14,178 nucleotides of DNA from JAHFRG01 sp036522275 (GCA_036522275.1 DATDGC010000054.1:1-14178); one strand, 5' to 3'. Shown: positions 7,220 through 14,177, counted from the first letter of the stretch. The notes: a model not told the origin generated them from the letters alone. Numbers and translations: made by a program.

Positions 7220-8086
7220 CTACTCGGGCAACCCATTGAGGAGATACATGGCCTGAAGCTCCGGGCCCGGTTTGCCGAATGTGCCGAACCAGCGATCGTA
7301 GATGGGCAAAACTTCTCCCGAGCGGTAAAGCCCTGCCAGCGCCCGGTTCACAGCCAGTCGAAAGTCCGGGTCATTGCGGCGCACGATCAAACCATAGGGT
7401 TCGTAGGAGAACACGAAGTTCGCCAATACGAATTGCTTTGGATCTTTCGAGGTTACCGCAAGCCCAATCAGAATCCCGCGATCCGTCGCGTAGGCATCTG
7501 CTTCGCCTTTCTCAAGCGCCGCCAGACCGTCCGAATGGTCTTTGACATGAATCGTTTGAACGGCGATGAATTGTTTCTTCAGGAAATCAGCCAGAGCTTT
7601 CTCGGTGGTAGAGCCGGGGACAACAGCGATGCGCCTACCCACCAGGTCTTCCAGGCCGCGGATATTCGCGGACGACGTGGTCAGCATACTTCCTCCGTCC
7701 ACAAAAGTCATCAAGCTGAAATCCACTTTCTCCTCGCGCGACAGGGTCATCGTGGACGAGCCACATTCGATATCCACCTTGCCTTGGGCCACCATCTGGA
7801 TCCGGCTCTCAATCGTCACGGGCACCCACTTGAGCTTGAGGTCCGCCATTTCGAGCTGCTTTTGAATGGCGCTCGCAACGTTCATGCAGAGGTCAATGGA
7901 ATAGCCAATCGGCCGTTTGTCCGGCCCCATGAAAGAAAACGGGGGCGATGATTCTCTATAGCCGATGGTTAGGGTACCGGATGTTTTAATCTTCTTGAGC
8001 GTCCCGGTCAGATCCTGCCCTTGGGCCGGGCCGGCCAGTACCAGCGCCGCTAGCGACGCGCCAATCACTACCTTTATATAGTTCAT
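7220..8086 (-). CDS. periplasmic amino-acid-type ABC solute-binding protein (GltI-like)
   Basis: This protein is predicted to bind a small polar solute, probably an acidic or other amino acid, in the periplasm. The 288-residue product from the ATG at 8086 has a signal peptide (MNYIKVVIGASLAALVLAGPAQG, then QDLTG), and AGGGAGA lies about 6 bases upstream. A longer frame to 8131 would lose the signal. It shows the SBP family 3 pattern: GTLTIGYRESSPPFSF, PIGYSIDLC, then DIECGSSTMTLSREEKVDFS, which is close to the GltI motif DFECGSTT. Further on it has RRIAVVPGSTTE and HSDGLAALEKGEADAYATDR. No permease or ATPase gene is in the window, so it is an orphan binding protein here. It is followed after 42 bp by the barrel gene. 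Confidence 0.88.
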   Translation of the reverse strand: MNYIKVVIGASLAALVLAGPAQGQDLTGTLKKIKTSGTLTIGYRESSPPFSFMGPDKRPIGYSIDLCMNVASAIQKQLEMADLKLKWVPVTIESRIQMVAQGKVDIECGSSTMTLSREEKVDFSLMTFVDGGSMLTTSSANIRGLEDLVGRRIAVVPGSTTEKALADFLKKQFIAVQTIHVKDHSDGLAALEKGEADAYATDRGILIGLAVTSKDPKQFVLANFVFSYEPYGLIVRRNDPDFRLAVNRALAGLYRSGEVLPIYDRWFGTFGKPGPELQAMYLLNGLPE

Positions 8087-8182
8087 TTTAGATCTCCCTT
8101 GTCTCCGGTTAGTAATACTGACGTTGACCACTGCTTGACTACCTCGAATCTGTTTGGAATACGCGAATTCGTTTCGACCATG
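8087..8182 (-). other. leader region upstream of the solute-binding protein gene
   Basis: These 96 bp hold the good ribosome-binding site of the binding-protein gene (AGGGAGA near 8093-8099) and should hold a promoter if transcription starts here. I see no convincing -35/-10 pair and no clear hairpin. Confidence 0.4.
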
Positions 8183-8521
8183 CTAATGCGATCGAAGGCG
8201 AAGTAAACACCAAATCGCAAGCGCCGCATGTAAAATGCTGGCCGGCCAGAGCGCGACGCCGCGCATCCCGAGGGCGATCGCAGCATATATGAGAAGCACT
8301 GGTACAGCAACGTTGTAAACGAGCAAGCCGGCTAACAGCCCTATCTGTGCGTCATTGCGCTCGCCTTTCCTCGCCAGCCAGCAAGCGACGCTAATAGCGA
8401 TGAGCGCGGCCCCTTTTCGCGAGCGCTGATCAACACGACGCGCGCTCGAACTCGCGCATGGGGCCGGCAGCGCCACGCGGGGTCGCCGATAATCCAATGC
8501 TATTCGCTCGCCGGCATCCAA
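8183..8521 (-). pseudogene. probable N-terminally degraded small membrane protein
   Basis: The C-terminal ~75 residues look like a genuine small integral membrane protein. They carry three hydrophobic segments (GAALIAISVACWLARK, AQIGLLAGLLVYNVAVPVLL plus YAAIALG, and VALWPASILHAALAIWCLL), ending in LRLRSH. The GAAL...CWLAR...GLLVYN...WPA..LHAALA..C layout resembles a common family of unnamed four-helix proteins of about 120-150 residues. In that family a first transmembrane helix precedes GAAL. Here the upstream ~40 codons are Arg/Ser/Pro-rich and not membrane-like. The only long-frame start is a TTG at 8521 with no obvious ribosome-binding site. I infer loss or replacement of the 5' end. A short intact gene using an internal start is the alternative. 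Confidence 0.45.
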
Positions 8522-8577
8522 ATCGCCACAGATGCCCGCGGATGTCGAACTACTGCGTTGGCGTATCCCGCGCCGCG

Positions 8578-8595
8578 GCGGCAGCCCGCTGCCGC
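8578..8595 (-). terminator. GC-rich hairpin at the sulfatase stop codon
   Basis: On the - strand GCGGCAG and CTGCCGC form a perfect 7-bp stem with a 4-base loop. It begins on the last base of the sulfatase TAG stop. No T-run follows, so a factor-independent terminator is not supported. It could protect the mRNA 3' end or reduce read-through into the genes downstream. Confidence 0.35.
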
Positions 8596-11096
8596 TACTC
8601 GCTCCCTTTCTTCTCCCGCATGGCCTCCATGAGCTTTTTCTCGTCCTCCGGCGTGAGCTTCGGCCGGTGGATCGTCAGCGTGATCTTATTAATCTTGCCG
8701 GTGAACTTGAACGGCGGCTGGTAGTCCGCGTCGTTCACGCCCGTCAGCGTGTCCGAGCCGATGTCGAGGCTCTCGTCGAATTGCAGGATGAACGGAATCG
8801 TGCGCTCCATCTTCCGGGTGGCCACCTCCTTGCCGTCCACCTTGAGCACGCCGGTACCGCCGCGGCCGATGCCACTGACGCTGCCGAATGCCAGCGTGCC
8901 CATGCCGAGTCCCTCATACTTGAAGTCGAACTCCAGCGTGTGCTTGCCGGGGGTCAGCTCGGGGCCCTCCCAGCGCACGCGCTCCAGGTCCACCAGGTTC
9001 CACAGGAACACCGGCTTGTTCTTGAGCATATAGAAGCCGTAGCCGCCGAAGCGCCCGCCCTGCGTGATCAGCATGCCCTCGGCGCCGCCCTGCGGAATCT
9101 CCACCTCGGCCTTGAAGTTGTACGAGGCATTGAGGATCGAGGGCGCGTCGCCGTTGGGGGTACCGGTCATCGGCTCCGTCCAGGTGAAGACGTTGCGTCC
9201 GGCGGTGATGCTCGGCTTCGGCGTGATGGCTCGCGTCACGAACGAATTGTCGAGCGGCAGCACCGGATACTTCTTGGCCTCCTGCCAGAAGATCTTCTGC
9301 ATCTCTTTGAGCTTCGCCGGGTTCTTGGCAGCGAGGTCTTCGGCCTGCGTCCAGTCGTTGCGCAAGTCGTACAGTTCCCACTTGTAGTCGAGCAGGTTCC
9401 CTGCAGGCGCCAGGTTCTCCCAGGGGTAGCGCCCGACCTTGGTGCCCGCGAACCAGCCGTCGTGGTAAATGCCGCGGTCGCCCATCATCTCGAAGTACTG
9501 GGTCTTTCGGGCCGAGGGCGCGTTCGCGTTCTTCGCCTCGAAGGTGTACATCATACTCACGCCTTCGATCGGGGCCTGCTTGATGCCGTCCACAACCTTC
9601 GGCGCCTTGATTCCGGTAGCCTGAAAGATCGTCGGCACGATGTCGATCACGTGATGGAACTGGTGGCGGATGCCGCCCTTGTCCTTGATCACCTTCGGCC
9701 ACGAGATCGCCATCCCCTGCCTGGTGCCCCCGAAGTGCGAGACGATCTGCTTGGTCCACGAGAACGGCGTGTCGAACGCCCACGCCCACGGCACCGCCAT
9801 GTGGTTGTACGTTCTGTCGGTGCCCCAGATGTCGTAAAAGTATTTGAGCTGGGCCTCGACTGGGGGGTTGGCGCCGTTGAACATGGCAATCTCGTTCGGG
9901 GTGCCAATCATCGTCCCCTCGGCGCTGGTGCCGTTGTCGCCTTCGATATAGATGATCAGCGTGTTGTCGAGCTTCCCCATGTCCTCGACTGCCTGGATGA
10001 CGCGGCCGATCTCGTGGTCGGTGTAGGCCACGTAGGCGGCGAACACGTCCACCTGGCGGAGGAACAGCTTCTTCTCGTCCGCCGTGAGTTGGTCCCATTC
10101 CTTCAGCAGGTCCTTGGGCCATGGCGTCAGCTTGGCATTCTGCGGGATCACGCCCAGCTTCTTCTGGTTGGCGAAGATCTGGTCGCGGAGTTGATTCCAG
10201 CCCTGGTCGAACAAGTGCATGTCGCTGATCTTGTCGACCCACTCCTTGGTCGGATGGTGTGGCGCGTGCGTGCCGCCCGGCACGTAGTAGACGAAGAAGG
10301 GCTGGTCCGGCGTCAGGGCGTTCATCCGCTTCATGTAGTCGATCGCGTCGTCCGCCATCGCCGTGATCAGGTTCCAGCCGGGCTGGCCCTGGAAGGGGTA
10401 AATCTGCGTGGTGTTGCGGAACAGGTTCGGCTGCCACTGGTTGGTGTCGCCGCCGATGAAGCCGTAGAAGTATTCGAAGCCCATGCCGATCGGCCACTGG
10501 TCGAAGGGGCCGGCCTGGCTCGCCTGAAACTCCGGCGTGTTGTGGTTCTTGCCGAACCAGGAGGTGTGATAGCCGTTGTCCTTGAGGATCTCGCCGATCG
10601 TCGCCTTGTCCTTGGTGATGATGCTGTCGTAGCCGGGATAGCCTGTCGCCTGCTCCGCGATCACGCCGAAGCCGACCGAGTGATGGTTGCGCCCGGTGAT
10701 CAGCGCCGCGCGCGTCGGCGAGCACAGCGCGGTCGAATGGAAGTTGGTGTAGCGCAGGCCGTTGGCGGCGATGCGATCCAGCGCCGGGGTCGGGATCACG
10801 CCGCCGAATGTGCCGGCCACGCCGTAGCCCGCATCGTCGGTCATGATCAGCAGCACGTTCGGCGCGTCCTTGGGAGGCACAATCCGCGCCGGCCAGTAGG
10901 GCTTCGACTGCGGCGCCGTGTCCTTGATCACGCCCCTGAACTTCTGCGGCGGCGGCGGCAGCTGCTTGCCGTCTATTGTCATCGTGGCGCTTGGCGAACC
11001 GGGGACGCCGGAAATTTGCTGGGAAGAGGACGGCATAGCTGCCAGCATCACCGTCGCGCCGACAAAAAACGAGTGGAGCAAGGGATTTCGTTTCAT
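8595..11096 (-). CDS. secreted arylsulfatase, Cys-type formylglycine sulfatase
   Basis: This periplasmic or secreted enzyme hydrolyses sulfate esters. The 833-residue product starts at ATG 11096 with MKRNPLLHSFFVGATVML, a Sec signal, and GAAAGGAAA lies upstream. Active-site features are in place: metal-binding TDDAGYG (Asp87/Asp88), the maturation motif C125-S-P-T-R129 within LCSPTRAALITGR, GRNHHSVG, FGKNHNTPEF (Lys183, His185), GGTHAPHHP (His277/280) and GDNGTSAEG (Asp387/Asn388). Cys125 must be oxidised to formylglycine by a maturase, and no maturase gene is in the window. The last ~180 residues form a beta-rich extension (around FKAEVEIPQGGAEGML and KHTLEFDFKYEGLGMGTLAF) beyond the catalytic fold, so the enzyme is longer than classical ~550-residue arylsulfatases. 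It lies 44 bp after a secreted protein gene with a near-identical leader. The substrate is unknown. Confidence 0.95.
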   Translation of the reverse strand: MKRNPLLHSFFVGATVMLAAMPSSSQQISGVPGSPSATMTIDGKQLPPPPQKFRGVIKDTAPQSKPYWPARIVPPKDAPNVLLIMTDDAGYGVAGTFGGVIPTPALDRIAANGLRYTNFHSTALCSPTRAALITGRNHHSVGFGVIAEQATGYPGYDSIITKDKATIGEILKDNGYHTSWFGKNHNTPEFQASQAGPFDQWPIGMGFEYFYGFIGGDTNQWQPNLFRNTTQIYPFQGQPGWNLITAMADDAIDYMKRMNALTPDQPFFVYYVPGGTHAPHHPTKEWVDKISDMHLFDQGWNQLRDQIFANQKKLGVIPQNAKLTPWPKDLLKEWDQLTADEKKLFLRQVDVFAAYVAYTDHEIGRVIQAVEDMGKLDNTLIIYIEGDNGTSAEGTMIGTPNEIAMFNGANPPVEAQLKYFYDIWGTDRTYNHMAVPWAWAFDTPFSWTKQIVSHFGGTRQGMAISWPKVIKDKGGIRHQFHHVIDIVPTIFQATGIKAPKVVDGIKQAPIEGVSMMYTFEAKNANAPSARKTQYFEMMGDRGIYHDGWFAGTKVGRYPWENLAPAGNLLDYKWELYDLRNDWTQAEDLAAKNPAKLKEMQKIFWQEAKKYPVLPLDNSFVTRAITPKPSITAGRNVFTWTEPMTGTPNGDAPSILNASYNFKAEVEIPQGGAEGMLITQGGRFGGYGFYMLKNKPVFLWNLVDLERVRWEGPELTPGKHTLEFDFKYEGLGMGTLAFGSVSGIGRGGTGVLKVDGKEVATRKMERTIPFILQFDESLDIGSDTLTGVNDADYQPPFKFTGKINKITLTIHRPKLTPEDEKKLMEAMREKKGSE

Positions 11097-11119
11097 GGTT
11101 TGGTTTCCTTTCGAGAGAT
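11086..11119 (-). repeat. duplicated translation-initiation region, copy at the sulfatase gene
   Basis: This 34-bp stretch matches 11922-11955 at 32 positions. The only differences are two adjacent bases (11102-11103) in the spacer between ribosome-binding site and start codon. It contains the GAAAGGAAA ribosome-binding site, the ATG and the codons for Met-Lys-Arg plus the first bases of Asn. Confidence 0.9.
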
Positions 11120-11140
11120 CGCAGAGCAGGACATTCAAGC

Positions 11141-11932
11141 TCACTTTACCGTTAGCACCTTCCCAATCGTCGTGTCGTTGTGATAGATCCAGAAAGCGGA
11201 CACGTCCTCTAGGTTGACCATCGCGATGAGGCCGACGTCGCGCGCGAAGAAATACCAGGCCGTGTACAGCACGTCGGCCGGTCCCACCTTGCCGTGGTAC
11301 CCGAATCGAATGAGGATCGCGTTGAACGTACCCGCGGGGACCGTCACCTTGTAGGTACCGACGTACGTGTAGGTGGCGTTCAGCTTACCGCCCCAGTCCC
11401 GCTTGCTGGGGTCATCGAGATAGTTCACTGAGACTTTCTGGCGGAAACTCCGCGATTCGCCGGGCTTCATACCTGTCAACACGAACGGGTTCGCAGGCGT
11501 TGTCACGGCGATCACGCCTTCGTCCACGTCGCTCACTGCCGACATTATGAGATCGCCGCCCGCCGTAAGACCGATGAAGCCGTTGAGCGAGGGCGCGAAG
11601 TTGAAGCGCCACGAGGATGCACCGCCCGGGCGGTGCGTCTTCTTCAAGACGAGATTCTGGGTGTTACCGGTGTTGGAGCCGGATGTGACCTGAAAAACGA
11701 AGGTCTTTTCCTTGAGCGGGAAGTACGACGACGCGTCGCCGATCCGCTCGCTCGGCAGGGCAGCGCCCACGACGCCGGCGCCGAGATACTCGGCCAGCTT
11801 CTGCTGGTCGGTGTGCGGGAGGGGCAGAACGGCGCCTTGCGCGCGGGCGTCACCGGCGGACGAGACGAAGACCAGCGTGAACAGGAAGCAGACGGTGAGG
11901 CTGCTCGCGGGGAGCGCAGTGTTTCGTTTCAT
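11141..11932 (-). CDS. secreted protein of unknown function, upstream partner of the sulfatase
   Basis: I do not recognise a named family. The 263-residue product begins at ATG 11932 with a clear Sec signal (MKRNTALPASSLTVCFLFTL to about AGDARAQG), so it is periplasmic or secreted. The mature part looks all-beta. It contains FPLKEKTFVFQVTSGSNTG and GLTAGGDLIMSAVSDVDEGV. Near residues 190-240 it has YVGTYKVTVPAGTFNAILIR followed by YTAWYFFARDVGLIAMV. That last pattern (tVPaGtF..i.ir ... wyf...vGli) recurs in DUF3108-like secreted beta proteins, so a distant relation is possible. There are no cysteines in the mature protein and no lipobox. It ends 44 bp before the sulfatase start and shares that gene's leader sequence. 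A role in sulfatase folding, substrate capture or envelope attachment is only an inference from the operon. Confidence 0.8.
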   Translation of the reverse strand: MKRNTALPASSLTVCFLFTLVFVSSAGDARAQGAVLPLPHTDQQKLAEYLGAGVVGAALPSERIGDASSYFPLKEKTFVFQVTSGSNTGNTQNLVLKKTHRPGGASSWRFNFAPSLNGFIGLTAGGDLIMSAVSDVDEGVIAVTTPANPFVLTGMKPGESRSFRQKVSVNYLDDPSKRDWGGKLNATYTYVGTYKVTVPAGTFNAILIRFGYHGKVGPADVLYTAWYFFARDVGLIAMVNLEDVSAFWIYHNDTTIGKVLTVK

Positions 11933-11955
11933 GGTTTTATTTCCTTTCGAGAGAT
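11922..11955 (-). repeat. duplicated translation-initiation region, copy at the secreted-protein gene
   Basis: This is the partner of 11086-11119, with 32 of 34 positions identical. It covers the ribosome-binding site GAAAGGAAA, spacer, ATG 11932 and the codons for Met-Lys-Arg plus part of Asn. Beyond it the two genes diverge at once on the coding side. Confidence 0.9.
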
Positions 11956-11976
11956 GGCGTTTTTTTGTAAGCCATC
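11953..11976 (-). promoter_or_regulatory. 5' leader hairpin candidate upstream of the secreted-protein gene
   Basis: GATGGC and GCCATC form a 6-bp stem around a 12-base A-rich loop (in the - strand transcript). It ends a few bases before the GAAAGGAAA ribosome-binding site. It could modulate translation or mRNA stability. The stem is short and chance formation is possible. Confidence 0.25.
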
Positions 11977-11977
11977 G

Positions 11978-11993
11978 ATAATTTGCGAATTAT
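11978..11993. promoter_or_regulatory. inverted repeat ATAATT-TGCG-AATTAT, candidate operator
   Basis: This is a perfect 6-bp inverted repeat with a 4-base spacer, about 46 bp upstream of the start codon at 11932. Its position suits a regulator site, but it sits in AT-rich DNA where such repeats are common. Confidence 0.25.
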
Positions 11994-12107
11994 TTGTTGT
12001 ACCGGCTTCAATGGTTAAAATGCTGCCACAATCAGGAAAAGAAGGTCAAATGACATCTTAAATTATTTCTGCGCAAGGATTTCATTTTTATTACAGCAAA
12101 CAATTAA

Positions 12108-14177
12108 TCAATTTACTTTCTCCAACTCGGTCACCAGACGTTTGACTCCGGGATCGTCAGGCAGAACCTCGGCGGCTTTTCTGGCATAAATAAGAGCGGC
12201 CTTTGCATTGCCTGTCTCCCGGTTAATGGAAATCAGCGCGCTGAGGACATCGAGATCATAAGGATGTCGCGCGTCGGTGGCTTTCAACAAAGCCAGCGCT
12301 TCATCGCGCTTGCCGGTTGAATTCAGCCCCACGGCGTAAACGTACGCATAGCGTGCATTATCCGGCGCAAGCTTCACCGCAGTGGCAAGTTCCTTGAGTG
12401 CCGCAGTCTTATCGCCTTTGCGCACCAGCAGTAATCCCAGCGCATAGTGCAAATCGGCCGCACGCGGCAGCACCGACAATCCACGTCGCAGCACCTGTTC
12501 ACCGGCATCATCACGTGATTGCTGGCGGTACGCATCGGCGAGGTTGATATAGGCTCCAATGAAATGCGAATCGAGCATAAGCGCCCGTTCATAGGCTGTT
12601 ATCGCTTTATCGGTATGACCTTGACGTTGATACAGGTTGCCGAGGTTGACGTTGCTTACTGGCCAGTCGCTGTTGAGCTCCAGTGAATCGACATATTCTT
12701 TCGTCGCATTTTCACGTGCGGTGCGCTGATCAACCGGAAACTGGTTGTCGGGTACATCCGCAAGAACTCGTGCTGCTTCAATGCGCACACCGCGTATCGG
12801 ATCCGAAAGACTCGCTGCACAAGTGTGCACGCGTACTTTTGCATCGAACTGCTCGAGCAATCCCAATGCGGCGATTCGCACTTCAGGATCGGGGTCCCGC
12901 AGGAGTGGCTCTGTTGCCGGGAGGAACTCCGGCCGCAAATGCGGCTGTGCGAGAGTCGCGGCGGCTGCCCGCACGATGGCTGGGTTACCTGGTTTGCCTG
13001 CAAGTTCGATTAGCGCGGGCAAGGACTTCGCGCCCTGCATTTCCCCGGCATTCAGCGTGGTTCCATATTGCGGACGATCGCGCCAGCTTACACCGTACCA
13101 CTTGTCCATTGCCGCGGCGGCCCATACCGGCTTGCGGCCAGTGTGACAGCTGGTGCATGCATTCGGAGCGCCAAGCGATGGCGACAAATCCGGACGCGGC
13201 ACACGGATGCTGTGGTCGCGCCGCGCGTCGATCAACATATAATTTTTCGCCGGCATGTGGCACTCAACGCACAATGCGCCTTTCGTGCCCATGCGGTGGA
13301 AGTGGTGTTTCTCCGAGTCGAACACCGCGGCGTTGTGGCAGCGCACGCACAGCGCGTTACTCTCTGCGCGGAGTTTCTCCGCGTGAGGATCATGGCAGTC
13401 CATGCAGGTGACGCCTTTCTGGAACATCTTGCTCTGGAGAAACGAACCCCAGATGTAGTCCTCATCGCGCTGCTGCCCATCGGGGTAGTAGAGAGGCGGA
13501 GTAATCATCGCCAGCCGGTGCGTATCCTCCAGCGGCGCGCCGGGCTGCCCGCCTTCGGCAATGGTAGAACGACGGGCATGGCAGGCGGCGCAGGTATTCA
13601 TAGCGGCGGGATCGGCAGGCTTGTCGCGTTGCGCGTACTTCGCGTTGGCATCGGGAAACTTCCAGGCTTCCTGCCAACGGCTTTGCAACAACACGGCAAA
13701 GCCTTTGTCGTACTTCGGCGAATCTGGCGCCTTTGCCTGTTTCGCCCATTCGACATGTAGCGAGCCGGGGCCGTGGCACGCTTCGCATGAAACATTGATC
13801 TCGCTGAAAGTGGTTTTGTACAAATTCGCCGCCGCGTCATACCCCTTGTGCAGGTTGGTCGTGTGGCACTCGGCGCATTGCATGTTCCAGTTCTGATACA
13901 GCCTGGTCCAGTGCAGCTGATCACTGAAGTCGATTTTCTCTTTCGGGTAGAGATGGAACCAGCGCTGCCCGCCTTCGCTTTTCGGCCGCGCATCCCTGGC
14001 GATGGTGAACGATTGATAGCGCCCACCGGGAAATTCGATCAGATACTGCTGCAACGGCCAAACGCCGATAGTGTATTTCACCTCATAGTCGGTGAGCTTG
14101 CCGTCAGGGCCGTCCGTGCGGACCATGAACTTGCCGTCGCGCTTGAAAAAAGTGGATTCGATGCCGTAATACTTGAA
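12108..14177 (-). CDS. multihaem c-type cytochrome with HEAT-like and TPR repeats, N-terminus outside the window
   Basis: This is a periplasmic electron-transfer or redox protein. The frame stays open to the right edge, so the ATG at 14126 is internal; about 689 residues are visible. Numbering from that Met, seven CXXCH haem-binding motifs occur: CAECH (84-88), CEACH (114-118), CAACH (179-183), CMDCH (241-245), CVRCH (260-264), CVECH (286-290) and CTSCH (324-328). Relatives usually carry one more near the missing N-terminus. Conserved family stretches include WPLQQYLIEFPGGR, GGQRWFHLYP, QNWNMQCAECHTTNLHKGYD and RDHSIRVPRPDL, with extra histidines that may be distal ligands. Residues 365-460 look like HEAT-type helices, and about 488-657 hold five TPR units (for example NLGNLYQRQGHTDKAITAYE). 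The repeats suggest a docking role. The TPR-cytochrome family is recognised, but its partner and reaction are not known. Confidence 0.93.
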   Translation of the reverse strand, partial: FKYYGIESTFFKRDGKFMVRTDGPDGKLTDYEVKYTIGVWPLQQYLIEFPGGRYQSFTIARDARPKSEGGQRWFHLYPKEKIDFSDQLHWTRLYQNWNMQCAECHTTNLHKGYDAAANLYKTTFSEINVSCEACHGPGSLHVEWAKQAKAPDSPKYDKGFAVLLQSRWQEAWKFPDANAKYAQRDKPADPAAMNTCAACHARRSTIAEGGQPGAPLEDTHRLAMITPPLYYPDGQQRDEDYIWGSFLQSKMFQKGVTCMDCHDPHAEKLRAESNALCVRCHNAAVFDSEKHHFHRMGTKGALCVECHMPAKNYMLIDARRDHSIRVPRPDLSPSLGAPNACTSCHTGRKPVWAAAAMDKWYGVSWRDRPQYGTTLNAGEMQGAKSLPALIELAGKPGNPAIVRAAAATLAQPHLRPEFLPATEPLLRDPDPEVRIAALGLLEQFDAKVRVHTCAASLSDPIRGVRIEAARVLADVPDNQFPVDQRTARENATKEYVDSLELNSDWPVSNVNLGNLYQRQGHTDKAITAYERALMLDSHFIGAYINLADAYRQQSRDDAGEQVLRRGLSVLPRAADLHYALGLLLVRKGDKTAALKELATAVKLAPDNARYAYVYAVGLNSTGKRDEALALLKATDARHPYDLDVLSALISINRETGNAKAALIYARKAAEVLPDDPGVKRLVTELEKVN

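Larger units (their letters stand above)
11933..12107 (-). other. AT-rich intergenic region upstream of the secreted-protein/sulfatase operon
   Basis: These 175 bp are clearly AT-richer than either flanking gene. They follow the end of the cytochrome gene and precede the secreted-protein gene, so they should hold the operon promoter and possibly the cytochrome terminator. I see two short inverted repeats (entered separately) but no hairpin plus T-run and no well-spaced sigma-70 pair that I would defend. A TTGACC on the - strand near 12040-12050 could be a -35 element, but no matching -10 lies at normal spacing. Confidence 0.5.

Noticed and set aside
7433..7951. 172-residue + strand open frame opposite the binding-protein gene
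   Set aside because: It is antisense to a well-supported family 3 binding protein. Its composition is not protein-like and it has no domain.
8914..10725. 603-residue - strand open frame in another frame of the sulfatase gene
   Set aside because: It is Arg/Gly/Pro/Asp-rich with no membrane or domain pattern, as expected of an out-of-frame reading of a GC-rich gene.
8532..11183. 883-residue + strand open frame opposite the sulfatase
   Set aside because: It is almost exactly antisense to a sulfatase with intact catalytic motifs. Its translation is Arg/Val/Leu/His-rich, low in complexity, and has no recognisable domain. It stays open because the sulfatase rarely uses codons whose complements are stops.
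12012..12061. Short + strand peptide frame (about 16 codons) in the AT-rich gap
   Set aside because: It has no clear ribosome-binding site or conserved feature and is the tail of a chance frame running through the antisense of the secreted-protein gene.
12683..13760. + strand open frames opposite the cytochrome gene (up to 242 residues)
   Set aside because: They are antisense to the CXXCH-containing gene, have no recognisable motif or ribosome-binding site, and overlap each other in different frames.
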